Origin: Pseudomonas fildesensis
Lineage (GTDB): Bacteria; Pseudomonadota; Gammaproteobacteria; Pseudomonadales; Pseudomonadaceae
NCBI RefSeq assembly: GCF_001050345.1
Contig: NZ_LFMW01000004.1
Coordinates: 372,001-436,000, forward strand
Length of the DNA: 64,000 nucleotides
Direction of reading: 5' to 3'
In this document: positions 54,849-63,616 of the stretch, one piece after another
How the letters are laid out: each line of letters begins with the position of its first letter
Numbering within the stretch: position 1 is the stretch's first letter
The notes under the pieces: generated by a model
Told to the model about the DNA's origin: nothing
The model's database searches: none
The model's input: the letters and a program-made list of their open reading frames with translations, nothing else
Translations under genes and position numbers: made by a program

Positions 54849-56016
54849 TCGGGAGAGCCCCTAGGTGCCCCATCATCCAGAGCCGGGAGAGTGGATAGTT
54901 TTTGTTCATCTCCAAGAGCTTTTCAGTCGGCGCTATGCGAGTGACGCTGGTGTGGCCTTCACTGTTGCGGTCGACTGCAAACAATCGGATCTCATCATCC
55001 GAAAGGTCAAGTCCATCCAGTACAGCGGGGTTATGGGTAGTAAATAACAACTGGCGTTGTGCATCATTGACTCTTAACCAATACGCCAATTTCTCTGTCA
55101 AACGCATTGCCAACCGTGGGTTCAACGCCTGATCCAAGTTATCAATCGCCACGACCATTGGAGCAGTGGGTGACAAGCATAAAATCGCACTGAACAATAC
55201 ATACAAAGCCCCTTCGCTGGCATCGTAGGCAGTCAACGTATTTCGACCTGGTCTCATGAAGCGGTCTGTCAGCTTCAACACTCGCTGGCCCCGAGGGACA
55301 GAGGGAGAAAGCAGACTGCCGGCGGTAGAGACCGCATCAATATCAACAACCCAATCGATCAACTCCAATACCGAATCCATTAAATCGGGATCGCTGCTCA
55401 ACACACTCTTGAGTTCATCGAATGCTTCGGCCAGACGCCCCCCGGCCAATCCCAATGGAATGCGTGTTTGTGGATCCGCCACAGTTGCACGCAAAGAAGG
55501 GGTATTAGGACTGTAGATCGCATAGTCCTGCAAGTTTTGCATCAGCTTCCCGGCGAGGTTCTCCGGAGGCAAATCAACCAGTTTTAATGCTGCGAGCCCC
55601 GCCGTTGGCTTCATATTTTTGCTGCTTCTAACGCCGCTGGTCAAAATTTCGGTTTTTTCATCCCGCAGGTATTCGGTCTTAAAACTCCAGGCAGACTCGG
55701 GCTTCTCAATCGGGTTCAAAATTGAAGTTCGATACTCTTCGCCTGCCTGCCCTTTGGCACTTAAATGAATTTCGGGCCGAATACTGGTGCCTGTAAATGA
55801 AGTCTTGAACAGTCGCGGCAACCCGTCTCTGACGCCCCGACGAGTCAGTGATTCCGAGTCTACGACCCCATTTGCTGCCGCCCCCAACACACCAAGCGCC
55901 TCAAGGATATTACTCTTCCCAACACCGTTGGCACCGATGAAACAATTGACTCGGCCTAGTTCGAGGGTCAGCTCAGGAATGGACTTGAAGCCTTTAATCA
56001 CTATGGTTTTAATCAT
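54841..56016 (-). CDS. AAA/ABC-type ATPase (AAA_15/AAA_21 class), partner of TOPRIM-like gene
   Basis: This 391-residue SMC/OLD-like ATPase has an N-terminal IVIKGFKSIPELTLELGRVNCFIGANGVGKSNILEAL (Walker A at 28-35). A divergent insert (50-250) follows, then the signature-like DASEGALYVL (265-274), the Walker B line MVVAIDNLDQALNPRL (287-301) and the H-switch FTTHNPAVLD with His328. The residue after the Walker B Asp292 is Asn293 instead of Glu, which could slow ATP hydrolysis or mark a subfamily. Sampled lines of this gene are only 43-48% G+C versus 73% in the neighbouring SulP gene. It is the first gene of a two-gene operon. Confidence 0.82.
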   Translation of the reverse strand: MIKTIVIKGFKSIPELTLELGRVNCFIGANGVGKSNILEALGVLGAAANGVVDSESLTRRGVRDGLPRLFKTSFTGTSIRPEIHLSAKGQAGEEYRTSILNPIEKPESAWSFKTEYLRDEKTEILTSGVRSSKNMKPTAGLAALKLVDLPPENLAGKLMQNLQDYAIYSPNTPSLRATVADPQTRIPLGLAGGRLAEAFDELKSVLSSDPDLMDSVLELIDWVVDIDAVSTAGSLLSPSVPRGQRVLKLTDRFMRPGRNTLTAYDASEGALYVLFSAILCLSPTAPMVVAIDNLDQALNPRLAMRLTEKLAYWLRVNDAQRQLLFTTHNPAVLDGLDLSDDEIRLFAVDRNSEGHTSVTRIAPTEKLLEMNKNYPLSRLWMMGHLGALPNV

Positions 56017-56223
56017 TCAAGACTCCCAGTCTTCCATCACCAAAAACTACGGTGCGTATCAGCCTGATGACAAGTGCCATCGAATACTCGCATTCAATGT
56101 CGAGGTTGCATTCTCAGGGCTCAGCGTCGTTCACGCAATCCAGGAAATACTTCTCGTACGCCATTAACACAAACGGCCGCCCGAGGGCGACCGTTTGTAT
56201 GGCGACGCATCTAGCTGTAGATG

Positions 56224-57117
56224 TCACACCATCTCGTTGCGAATCCAATCGACGACGGACGTCCGCTTCGGTGCCCAACCCAACAGTTCACGCGCATGTT
56301 TGCCACGCACCCGGCTGTTGGAGCCCAGGCCGTAGTTGGCCATTTCATAACCCCACTCGGCTTCGGCGTCAGCCAGTGGCCAATCCTGCGGTTGACCCAG
56401 GTTCAGCACTTGGGCGATAGCGGTGGTCATGTCGATAAACGCCGCTTCGCTGCTTTCCACAAAGTAGAAAGTGCCCGGTACATTCTTCGTAAGCGCCAGC
56501 AGGTACAGCGCCACCACGTCTTCGATATGCACGTTGGACCAGATGTTCTGCCCAGTCCCAACATGGCGCACCACCCCACTCTTGCGCGCCTGCTTGAGCA
56601 AACGTGGCAATTGCACGCTGTCGCGCTTCACGCCCAGGCTGTGGCCGTAGATCAAGGTGTTGCAGATCACCGCCGAATTCACGCCGTCTTTGGCCGCCGC
56701 CAGGATCAGGTCGTCGATGGCTACCCGCGCGGCCTTGTCGACGGTCGGTTCCGGCAGGTTGTCTTCAAAATAGATGACATCGCTGGCCTTGCCGCCCGAC
56801 GCATCCCCTACGATGCTCGAACCGCTGGTGTGCAGGAACGGCTTGTTCGAACCTTTTAAGGCGGCGAGCAGGGTTTCTACGGCAGCACGGTGGTCGCTGC
56901 TGGCGGCGTTGATCACCGCGTCTGCCTTCTTCGCCTGTTCAGTCAGGACCGCGCTGTCGTCCAGGGTGCCAATCACCGGGGTAATGCCCAGGACAGTCAT
57001 TTCAGCGGCTTGTTCGGCGCTGCGCACCAGGCCAGTGACGGTGTGGCCAGCGTTGACCAGGCCAGTGGCGATGGAACCACCGATAAAACCTGCTGCGCCG
57101 GTAATGAATACGTTCAT
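56224..57117 (-). CDS. NAD-dependent epimerase/dehydratase family protein (extended SDR)
   Basis: This 297-residue extended SDR starts MNVFITGAAGFIGGSIATGLVNAGHTVTGLVR, the Rossmann opening, with SGSSIVGDASGG in place of the catalytic Ser/Thr region. The usual Y-x-x-x-K is not obvious, so it may be an atypical SDR that binds NADP without typical catalysis. It ends GKHARELLGWAPKRTSVVDWIRNEMV. It precedes a LysR and MdaB pair on the same strand, which could form one oxidant-response set. Confidence 0.85.
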   Translation of the reverse strand: MNVFITGAAGFIGGSIATGLVNAGHTVTGLVRSAEQAAEMTVLGITPVIGTLDDSAVLTEQAKKADAVINAASSDHRAAVETLLAALKGSNKPFLHTSGSSIVGDASGGKASDVIYFEDNLPEPTVDKAARVAIDDLILAAAKDGVNSAVICNTLIYGHSLGVKRDSVQLPRLLKQARKSGVVRHVGTGQNIWSNVHIEDVVALYLLALTKNVPGTFYFVESSEAAFIDMTTAIAQVLNLGQPQDWPLADAEAEWGYEMANYGLGSNSRVRGKHARELLGWAPKRTSVVDWIRNEMV

Positions 57118-57149
57118 GGAGTGTTCTCCTGACTGGGTAAGTGATGGGT

Positions 57150-57183
57150 GTAGGAGCTGTCGAGCGCAAGCGAGGCTGCGATG
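57150..57183. repeat. Half unit of the GGAGCTGTCGAGC-GAGGCTGCGAT repeat
   Basis: TAGGAGCTGTCGAGCGCAAGCGAGGCTGCGAT matches the left arm of the complete element near 62.1 kb but has no inverted partner here. Confidence 0.75.
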
Positions 57184-57275
57184 GGTGCAACTCGATGAGT
57201 GCCCAAATGATGACGGTGCTGCTCCTGATGAATAAGTCCCTATTACCCAATTCAATCTTGCGCAGCGATCACGAA

Positions 57276-58172
57276 TCAGCCGGCATACCGCGCCAGCTTG
57301 GCCTGGATAAAGTCCAGGAAGCACTGGATACGCAAGGCCAGTTGCGAGTTGCGGTAGAACACCGCGTGGATCGGCTGACGATAACCACTGTTGAACGCCT
57401 CCAGCACCGGCACCAGGCGCCCGGCGTCGATGTCGTTGACGGTCATGAAGTTCGACAGGCAGCAAATGCCCTGCCCTTCCAGCGCCAGTTGCCGCAAGGT
57501 TTCGCCGCTGGAGGCGGCTATGCCGGGCTGGATCAGCCAGCGGTCGCCTTCCACGTGGCGCAACGGCCAGTGGTTGAGGGTTTCGGTCTGGGTGAACCCC
57601 AGCAACGTGTGATCGACCAACTCGGCGACTGTCGTCGGTGTGCCGTATTGCTTGAGGTATTCAGGGCTGGCAAGGATATGCAGCGGCGTGCAGCCAAGGG
57701 ACCGCGCATGCAAGGTAGAGTCGGCCAGGGCGCCGATGCGAATGGCGATGTCGGTGCTCTGCTCCAGCAGGTCGATGATCAAGTCATCGCTGTTCAGCTC
57801 CAGCTGGATCTGCGGGTACAGGCGCCGAAACTCGGCAATGTACGGCACGATCCCGTGCAGCATGAATGGCACGGCGGCATTGATGCGCAGCCGTCCGGCC
57901 GGGTTTTTCTGGCGTGACGACAGGCGTTCTTCCAGCTCTTCCATTTGCGCCAGGATCACCTTGGCCTGCTCGAAGAAGTACTTGCCCTCCTCGGTCAGGT
58001 CCATGCGCCGCGTGGTGCGGTTGATCAGCGTGGTGTCGAGCTTGGCTTCCAGGCGTGACAAGGTGCGGCTGACCGCCGACGGCGTCTGCCCGGCCTGCTC
58101 CGCCGCTGCTGAAATCGAGCCGCACTCGATCACGCTGACGAAGATCTGTAGCTCATCGGATCGGGCTTTCAC
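57276..58172 (-). CDS. LysR-type regulator, next to mdaB
   Basis: This 298-residue LTTR starts at a GTG with AGAGGA about 6 bases upstream. The HTH is IFVSVIECGSISAAAEQAGQTPSAVSRTLSRLEAKLDTTLINRTTR. The middle is a LysR substrate domain with GRLRINAAVPFMLHGIVPYIAEFRRLYPQI. It lies 30 bases downstream of mdaB on the same strand and presumably controls it and the epimerase gene further on. Confidence 0.92.
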   Translation of the reverse strand: MKARSDELQIFVSVIECGSISAAAEQAGQTPSAVSRTLSRLEAKLDTTLINRTTRRMDLTEEGKYFFEQAKVILAQMEELEERLSSRQKNPAGRLRINAAVPFMLHGIVPYIAEFRRLYPQIQLELNSDDLIIDLLEQSTDIAIRIGALADSTLHARSLGCTPLHILASPEYLKQYGTPTTVAELVDHTLLGFTQTETLNHWPLRHVEGDRWLIQPGIAASSGETLRQLALEGQGICCLSNFMTVNDIDAGRLVPVLEAFNSGYRQPIHAVFYRNSQLALRIQCFLDFIQAKLARYAG

Positions 58173-58202
58173 GGGCGGTCCTCTTTATCGGTTCATCGCA
58201 GC

Positions 58203-58793
58203 TTACACCGAGAGGTTGAACACCTGCGCCAGATGCGCCTCGTAGCGTGCCACGTCGGTCTCGATGGCCGGGCGTTTCATCACGTCCACGCAGAGGAAGG
58301 TCGGCAGAGCGGTCATGCCGAGGAATTCGTTGGCCTTGTGAAACGGGAAGTACACCGCGTCCACACCCTTGCCTTCGAAGAAGTCAGTCGGGTCGTCGAA
58401 GGCTTGCTGCGGTGCGTTCCATGTCAGCGACAACATGTACTGCTTGCCTTGGACCAGGCCGCCGCTGCCGTACTTCTGCGACGCATCGGAGCGGGTACGG
58501 CCATCGCTGGCGTACAAGCTGCCGTGGCCTTCGGTAAAAACTTCGTCGATGTACTGCTTGACGATCCACGGCGCGCCCATCCACCAACCGGGCATCTGGT
58601 AGATGATCACGTCGGCCCAGAGGTATTTGGCGACTTCCTCGGCCACGTCGTAGCCTTCGTCGATGTGGGTAACTTTGATGTCGACGCCGCCACGGTCCAG
58701 CACCGCCACGGCGGCTTCATGCAGGGTGGCGTTGTAGCGGCCATCGGAGTGGGCGAATTTTTTGCCGCCGTTAAGCAGGAGGACTTTTTTCAT
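58203..58793 (-). CDS. mdaB: NADPH quinone reductase MdaB (flavodoxin-like fold)
   Basis: This 196-residue FAD protein starts MKKVLLLNGGKKFAHSDGRYNATLHEAA, a flavodoxin-fold opening. It carries the MdaB hallmark VIIYQMPGWWMGAPWIVKQYIDEVFTEGHG and SLTWNAPQQAFDDPTDFFEGKGVDAVYFPFHKANEFLGM. It performs two-electron reduction of quinones and protects against oxidative stress. It is transcribed with the LysR gene that follows. Confidence 0.93.
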   Translation of the reverse strand: MKKVLLLNGGKKFAHSDGRYNATLHEAAVAVLDRGGVDIKVTHIDEGYDVAEEVAKYLWADVIIYQMPGWWMGAPWIVKQYIDEVFTEGHGSLYASDGRTRSDASQKYGSGGLVQGKQYMLSLTWNAPQQAFDDPTDFFEGKGVDAVYFPFHKANEFLGMTALPTFLCVDVMKRPAIETDVARYEAHLAQVFNLSV

Positions 58794-58910
58794 GGGAGGG
58801 ATCCAAAGGGTTAGAAATGTCTGGGGGCAGACTATCGGCTTGGATCTCTTGGAATAAGCAGCGGCACGGCAAAATACATTTGACTGAAACGCATGAATTC
58901 TTCTGTATTG

Positions 58911-59675
58911 TTAACCGCTAATCAGCAGATGGCCTCCCAATAGCGCCATGCCAATGAAAAATACCCGTTTGAACAGCACGGCGCTGATGCGCTGGCGCAG
59001 CACCTGGCCGAGCCACATGCCCAGCAATGCGGGCACCAGCGCCAGCAGCGAGGCATTGATTTCACCGCCGCCCAGCGTACCGCGCCAGGCCAGCCCGGCG
59101 GCCAGCGCCAGCGTCGAAACGGTGAACGACAGCCCCAGCGCCTGCACCAGTTGATCGCGACTCAAACCCAGCGCCTGCAAGTACGGCACGGCGGGTATCA
59201 CAAACACGCCGGTGGCCGAGGTGATGATGCCGGTGATCAGCCCACACAACGGCCCCAGCCAACGTTCGGTCCCCGGCTTCACGTTGAACGTGGGCAAGAA
59301 CAGTCCGCTCAACGCGTAGGCCAGCAAGGCCCCGCCCAACGCCCGCACCACCCAGTGCCCGCCGTCCATGCCCAGCCACAGCGTGCCGAGCCCGGTGCCG
59401 AGGAAAATCAGCAGCAACACCGGCCACAGGCGCTTGAGCAAGGCCCTCAGATGGCCGCCAAACGCCAGTTGCCAGAGGTTGGTGACCGTCGAAGGAATGA
59501 TCAGCAATGCCGCAGCCTGCGCCGGCAGCATAGCCAGGCCGAGCATGCCCATGGCGACGGTGGGCAGGCCAAGGCCGATCACACCCTTGACGGTGCCGGC
59601 CAGCAGGAAGGTGGCGAACACCAGCAAAGTCGGGGTAAGGCCGAGGTTTTGGTAGAACGCTGGGAAGGTATTCAT
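58911..59675 (-). CDS. TauE/SafE-family membrane permease
   Basis: This 254-residue protein starts MNTFPAFYQNLGLTPTLLVFATFLLAGTVKGVIGLGLPTVAMGMLGL, the TauE/SafE opening with its GLGLP motif, and has eight spans including LCGLITGIITSATGVFVIPAVPYLQALGLSRDQLVQALGLSFTVSTLAL. Such proteins export sulfite/sulfoacetate or other organic anions. It is divergent from a LysR gene, which probably controls it. Confidence 0.9.
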   Translation of the reverse strand: MNTFPAFYQNLGLTPTLLVFATFLLAGTVKGVIGLGLPTVAMGMLGLAMLPAQAAALLIIPSTVTNLWQLAFGGHLRALLKRLWPVLLLIFLGTGLGTLWLGMDGGHWVVRALGGALLAYALSGLFLPTFNVKPGTERWLGPLCGLITGIITSATGVFVIPAVPYLQALGLSRDQLVQALGLSFTVSTLALAAGLAWRGTLGGGEINASLLALVPALLGMWLGQVLRQRISAVLFKRVFFIGMALLGGHLLISG

Positions 59676-59794
59676 GGGGGGATTGTGGGGGTTTTCGAGG
59701 GGGACGGAAATTCGCCATATACTGAGGCAGCCTCTTGTTTTATGTGAGGCTGAGGGCCTCATCGGGGCCAGTCCAGTCACCCGAGAAATCAGCC

Positions 59795-60691
59795 ATGCAC
59801 TTTGACCTGATCGACTTGCGCCTCTACCTGCACATCCTCGACACCGGCAACATCACCGCCGGTGCCGCCCGCAGCCATTTATCCCTGGCCGCCGCCAGCG
59901 CCCGCATCCGCGCGATGGAGGCCTCGCTGGGCATCGAGTTTCTCGAACGGGGCCGTCGTGGCGTCACCCCCACCGCTGCGGGCAAGGCCTTGGCCCGGCA
60001 CGCGCGCCTGTTGCTGCAACAGGCCGATCACCTGCAACAGGACCTGGCGGAGTACGCCAAGGGCGTCAAAGGCCAGGTGCGCCTGCTGTGCAACACCACC
60101 GCCCTCAGCGAATACCTGCCGGAACTGCTGGCGGACTTTCTGCGCGAACACCCCAACCTCGATATCGACCTGCAGGAACTGCCGAGCCTGCGTATCACTC
60201 ACGCCTTGCGCCAGGGCACGGCGGACCTGGGGATCATCTCCGATTCGGTAGACACCCACGGCCTGCAGACCCTGGCGTTTCGCGACGACCCGCTGGTGCT
60301 GATCATGCCGCTGGAGCATCCGCTCGCGGCCAGCACAGTGAGTTTTATCGACAGCCTGCAACACGACTATGTGGGCCTGTCCGCCAACAGCGCACTGGCG
60401 GTTTACCTGGAAGAACAGGCACTGCACGCCGGGTTTCGCTTGCAGACGCGCATTCGTGCCGATGGCTTTGATGGCGTGATTCGCATGGTTTCCCGTGGCG
60501 CGGGCCTGGGGATCGTGCCTCTGGCGGCGCTGGAGCGTTGGCCGTCGGCGCAGGGCTTCAAAGCCCAACCTCTGCAAGAAGATTGGGCCTGTCGAAAGCT
60601 ACTGTTATGCGCGCGCTCGTTCGAACAGCTGCCCGGTTACGCCAAGGCCTTGTTCGACGCCTTGGCCCTGCCCTTGCGGAAAAATCCGTAA
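59795..60691 (+). CDS. LysR-type regulator, divergent from TauE-like permease
   Basis: This 298-residue LTTR starts at MHFDLIDLRLYLHILDTGNITAGAARSHLSLAAASARIRAMEASLGIEFLERGRRGVTPT, HTH first, followed by an effector-binding domain (LRITHALRQGTADLGIISDSVDTHGLQTLAF). An earlier in-frame start lacks HTH character. It is divergent from the TauE-like gene. Its 3' end overlaps the convergent permease gene by 55 bases. Confidence 0.92.
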   Translation: MHFDLIDLRLYLHILDTGNITAGAARSHLSLAAASARIRAMEASLGIEFLERGRRGVTPTAAGKALARHARLLLQQADHLQQDLAEYAKGVKGQVRLLCNTTALSEYLPELLADFLREHPNLDIDLQELPSLRITHALRQGTADLGIISDSVDTHGLQTLAFRDDPLVLIMPLEHPLAASTVSFIDSLQHDYVGLSANSALAVYLEEQALHAGFRLQTRIRADGFDGVIRMVSRGAGLGIVPLAALERWPSAQGFKAQPLQEDWACRKLLLCARSFEQLPGYAKALFDALALPLRKNP

Positions 60692-62043
60692 TACACCGCC
60701 GACAGAATCACCAGGAACGGCACGCCAAACACCAGCGTCATCTTGAACGCCTCGGTGAAATACGTGGTGATCATCACCGCCCCCATCAGCACCAGGCCCA
60801 GCAGCGTACTGTAGGGAAACAGCCGCAGTTGGAACGACAACTTCGCCCCGCCGTGGCGCTTGCGATAGCGGCGGAAGAACAGGTGCGTCAGGAAGATCAT
60901 GAACCAGGTGAAGATCGCGCCAAACATCGAGATCGCCATCATCAGCGTGAACGAACTTTCCGGATACACCACGTTGAGCAAAGTCGCCAACGCGATGCCC
61001 GAGCTGGACAGCAGCAACGCGTTCAGCGGGATGCCGCTCTTGCTCAACGCGCCCATGGCACTGGGCGCAAAACCGGCGCGCGAGAGGCTGAACATCATGC
61101 GCGTGGTGATGTAGAGCTGGCTGTTCATCGCCGACAACGCAGCGATCAGGATCACGAAATTCATCACCCCGGTGGCACCGGGAATACCGATGGTCTGCAT
61201 CACCGTGACGAACGGGCTTTGGCTCTGGCCGGCCTGGTTCCAAGGCACAATGGCGAGCATCAACGCCAGGGTCAGCAGGTAGAACACCACCAGGCGCACG
61301 ATGGTCGCGCGAAAGGCCTTCTTGACTGCCTGCTCCGGGTCGGCGGCTTCACCGGCGGCAACCGCGATCATTTCCACGCTGAGGTAGCTGAAGATCGACA
61401 CGATTACCGCGATCCACATGCCGCTCAAGCCGTGGGGGAAAAAGCCGCCATGGGCGGTGTAATTATGCACGCCGTAATCCGGCTTGCCGGAGCCGAACAC
61501 CACATACACCGCCAAGATGATGAAGCCGACGATGGCGCTGATCTTGATCGTCGAGAACCAGTATTCGAAGGTGCCGAAGGTCTTCACGCTGATCGCATTG
61601 AGCGCAATCAACACGCTGGAAAACGACACGATCCACACCCATTCCGGCACGTTGGCGAACCAGTACTTCATGTACATCGCCACCGCCGTGACCTCGGCGC
61701 CCACCGCCAACACAATCGCCGCCCAGTAGGCATAGCGCACCAGGAACCCAGCCAGCGGGCTGATGTAGAACTCGGCATAGGCGCCAAACGAGCCGGAGGT
61801 GGAATGCGCCACCGTCATCTCCGCCAGGCAGCCCATCAACAGCAAGGTGATCAACGCGCCGATGGCGTAGCTCAGCAACACGCTGGGCCCGGCATAGCCA
61901 ATGGCGTAGGCGCTGCCCATGAACAGCCCGGTGCCGATGGCGCCACCGATGGCGATCATGCTCATCTGGCCGCAAGTGAGCTGGCGCCTCAGGCCCAGTT
62001 CGCGGTGGGTGATCTCTGCAAAGCCGTTGTCTGGCGTGGTCAC
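60637..62043 (-). CDS. APC-family amino-acid permease
   Basis: This 468-residue transporter starts at a GTG with AAAGGGG upstream. The first span has LGLRRQLTCGQMSMIAIGGAIGTGLFMGSAYAIGYAGPSVLL. Later motifs are GSFGAYAEFYISPLAGFLVRYAYWAAIVLAVGAEVTAVAMYMKYW and RATIVRLVVFYLLTLALMLAIVPW. It looks like a D/L-amino acid:proton symporter of the AAT/CycA group. It lies about 180 bases downstream of kynU on the same strand, so it may bring in tryptophan or kynurenine. Confidence 0.92.
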   Translation of the reverse strand: MTTPDNGFAEITHRELGLRRQLTCGQMSMIAIGGAIGTGLFMGSAYAIGYAGPSVLLSYAIGALITLLLMGCLAEMTVAHSTSGSFGAYAEFYISPLAGFLVRYAYWAAIVLAVGAEVTAVAMYMKYWFANVPEWVWIVSFSSVLIALNAISVKTFGTFEYWFSTIKISAIVGFIILAVYVVFGSGKPDYGVHNYTAHGGFFPHGLSGMWIAVIVSIFSYLSVEMIAVAAGEAADPEQAVKKAFRATIVRLVVFYLLTLALMLAIVPWNQAGQSQSPFVTVMQTIGIPGATGVMNFVILIAALSAMNSQLYITTRMMFSLSRAGFAPSAMGALSKSGIPLNALLLSSSGIALATLLNVVYPESSFTLMMAISMFGAIFTWFMIFLTHLFFRRYRKRHGGAKLSFQLRLFPYSTLLGLVLMGAVMITTYFTEAFKMTLVFGVPFLVILSAVYYGFFRKGRAKASNKALA

Positions 62044-62098
62044 GTGGTGTGCCCCTTTATTATTGTGATTGCACTATTTGGCTACTTGCACTGCCCCC

Positions 62099-62204
62099 TG
62101 TGGGAGCTGTCGAGCTTTAGCGAGGCTGCGATGCAGGCGCCTCGGTCGGTCAGGCACACCGCGGTGATCCGATCGCAGCCTCGCCGGGCTCGACAGCTCC
62201 CACA
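62099..62204. repeat. Palindromic repeat, GGGAGCTGTCGAGC-GAGGCTGCGAT family
   Basis: TGTGGGAGCTGTCGAGC and GCGAGGCTGCGAT at the left complement GATCGCAGCCTCGC and GCTCGACAGCTCCCACA at the right. It occupies the kynU-permease gap and may reduce read-through into the permease. Confidence 0.9.
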
Positions 62205-62221
62205 TTGGATTTGTGGTGCTC

Positions 62222-63472
62222 TTAAGTGACGCTGTTGCGCACCTTGAATTGCGGCTGGTCCCAAGTGGCGTTATCAAGAATTTCGCCGAGGATTTCCACC
62301 GCGTCCCACACCTCGGTAAAGCTGGTGTACAGCGGGGTAAAACCAAACCGCATGATGCGCGGCTCGCGGTAATCACCGATCACGCCACGGGCGATCAGGG
62401 CCTGTATCACCGCGTAGCCTTCAGGGTGTTCGAAGCTCACATGGCTGCCGCGCTTGGCGTGCTCGCGTGGGGTGATCAGCGCCAGCTCATGGGCGGCGCA
62501 GCGGGTTTCGACCAACGCGATAAACAGGTCAGTCAAAGCGAGCGATTTGCTGCGCAGGCTGGCCATGTCGGTCTGGGCAAAAATATCCAGCCCGCACTCC
62601 ACCATGGCCAGCGAGGTGATCGGCTGGGTGCCGCACAGGTAACGCGCGATGCCGGCGCTCGGCGCATACGCCGACTCCATCGCGAATTGCCGCGTGTGCC
62701 CGAACCACCCCGACAACGGCTGGCGCACCACGTCTACCAGCGCAGGGTTGACCCACACGAACGCCTGGGAGCCCGGGCCGCCATTGAGGTATTTGTAGGT
62801 GCAGCCAATCGCGTAATCGGCATTGGCGTGATGCAGGTCGATGGGCACCGCGCCCGCCGAATGTGCCAGGTCCCAGATACTCAACGCGCCACATTCGTGG
62901 CTCAAGGCGGTGAGTGCCTGCATATCGTACATGTAGCCCGTCTTGTAGTTGACGTGGGTGAGCATCACCACCGCCACGTCCTGGTCGATGGCCTGGGGCA
63001 GTTCGTCCGGGCTGTTCACCAGGCGCAGGGAATAGCCCTGTTGCAGCAGTTCGGCCAGGCCTTCGGCGATGTACAGGTCGGTGGGAAAGTTGCTTGCCTC
63101 GCTGACGATCACCTTGCGCGCAGGCGTGCGTTGACGCTGCACAGTCAACGCGGCGCTGAGCACCTTGAACAGGTTGATCGAGGTGGTATCGGTGATCACC
63201 ACTTCGCCGTCACGCGCACCGATCAACGGGGCCAGGCGATTGCCCAGGCGCTGGGACAGGTCGGCCCAGCCGGCGCTGTTCCAGCTGCGAATCAAGCCAT
63301 TGCCCCATTCGTCCGCGATCACCGCCTGCGCCCGCGCCAACGCGGCCACCGGACGTGCGCCGAGGGAGTTGCCGTCGAGGTAGATCACGCCAGCAGGCAA
63401 CGCGAACTGGTGACGCAATGGCGCCAACGGGTCCTGGGCGTCGAGGGCGTGGCAATGGCTTCGGGTGGTCAT
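62222..63472 (-). CDS. kynU: Kynureninase
   Basis: This 416-residue PLP enzyme cleaves L-kynurenine to anthranilate and alanine. Motifs are [16 protein letters not shown] at the start, [19 protein letters not shown] (PLP phosphate), [18 protein letters not shown] (Asp/His around the cofactor), the Schiff-base Lys in [20 protein letters not shown] and the closing [22 protein letters not shown] region ([19 protein letters not shown]). kynA and kynB, often its neighbours, are not present in the window. The divergent Lrp-type gene is its probable activator. Confidence 0.96.
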   Translation of the reverse strand: MTTRSHCHALDAQDPLAPLRHQFALPAGVIYLDGNSLGARPVAALARAQAVIADEWGNGLIRSWNSAGWADLSQRLGNRLAPLIGARDGEVVITDTTSINLFKVLSAALTVQRQRTPARKVIVSEASNFPTDLYIAEGLAELLQQGYSLRLVNSPDELPQAIDQDVAVVMLTHVNYKTGYMYDMQALTALSHECGALSIWDLAHSAGAVPIDLHHANADYAIGCTYKYLNGGPGSQAFVWVNPALVDVVRQPLSGWFGHTRQFAMESAYAPSAGIARYLCGTQPITSLAMVECGLDIFAQTDMASLRSKSLALTDLFIALVETRCAAHELALITPREHAKRGSHVSFEHPEGYAVIQALIARGVIGDYREPRIMRFGFTPLYTSFTEVWDAVEILGEILDNATWDQPQFKVRNSVT

Positions 63473-63574
63473 GAGCGATCCTGCTTTTTATGAGTGAAGA
63501 TGGACCAAATAATGAACGAAGCTTTAGAGAATTTTCGTGCAAAGTGGCGGGCAACAGGCTAATTAAGCTGTAGG

Positions 63575-63586
63575 AAATTCGAATTT
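63575..63586. promoter_or_regulatory. Palindrome AAATTCGAATTT, possible KynR operator
   Basis: A perfect 12-base A+T-rich palindrome lies 30 bases before the Lrp-type gene and about 100 bases before kynU. Lrp-family proteins favour such sites. Assignment is by position only. Confidence 0.4.
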
Positions 63587-63616
63587 AAACCGAAAACACG
63601 CGGATTTATTCTAACC

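Noticed and set aside
54841..56016. PARIS (AriA/AriB) as the identity of the ATPase/TOPRIM pair
   Set aside because: The architecture is similar, but I cannot match the small protein to AriB/DUF4435 by eye and the Walker B differs, so I left the subtype open.
60538..62229. A 563-residue His/Gln-rich frame opposite the permease gene
   Set aside because: The composition is typical of an antisense frame of a membrane protein; the minus-strand permease is convincing.
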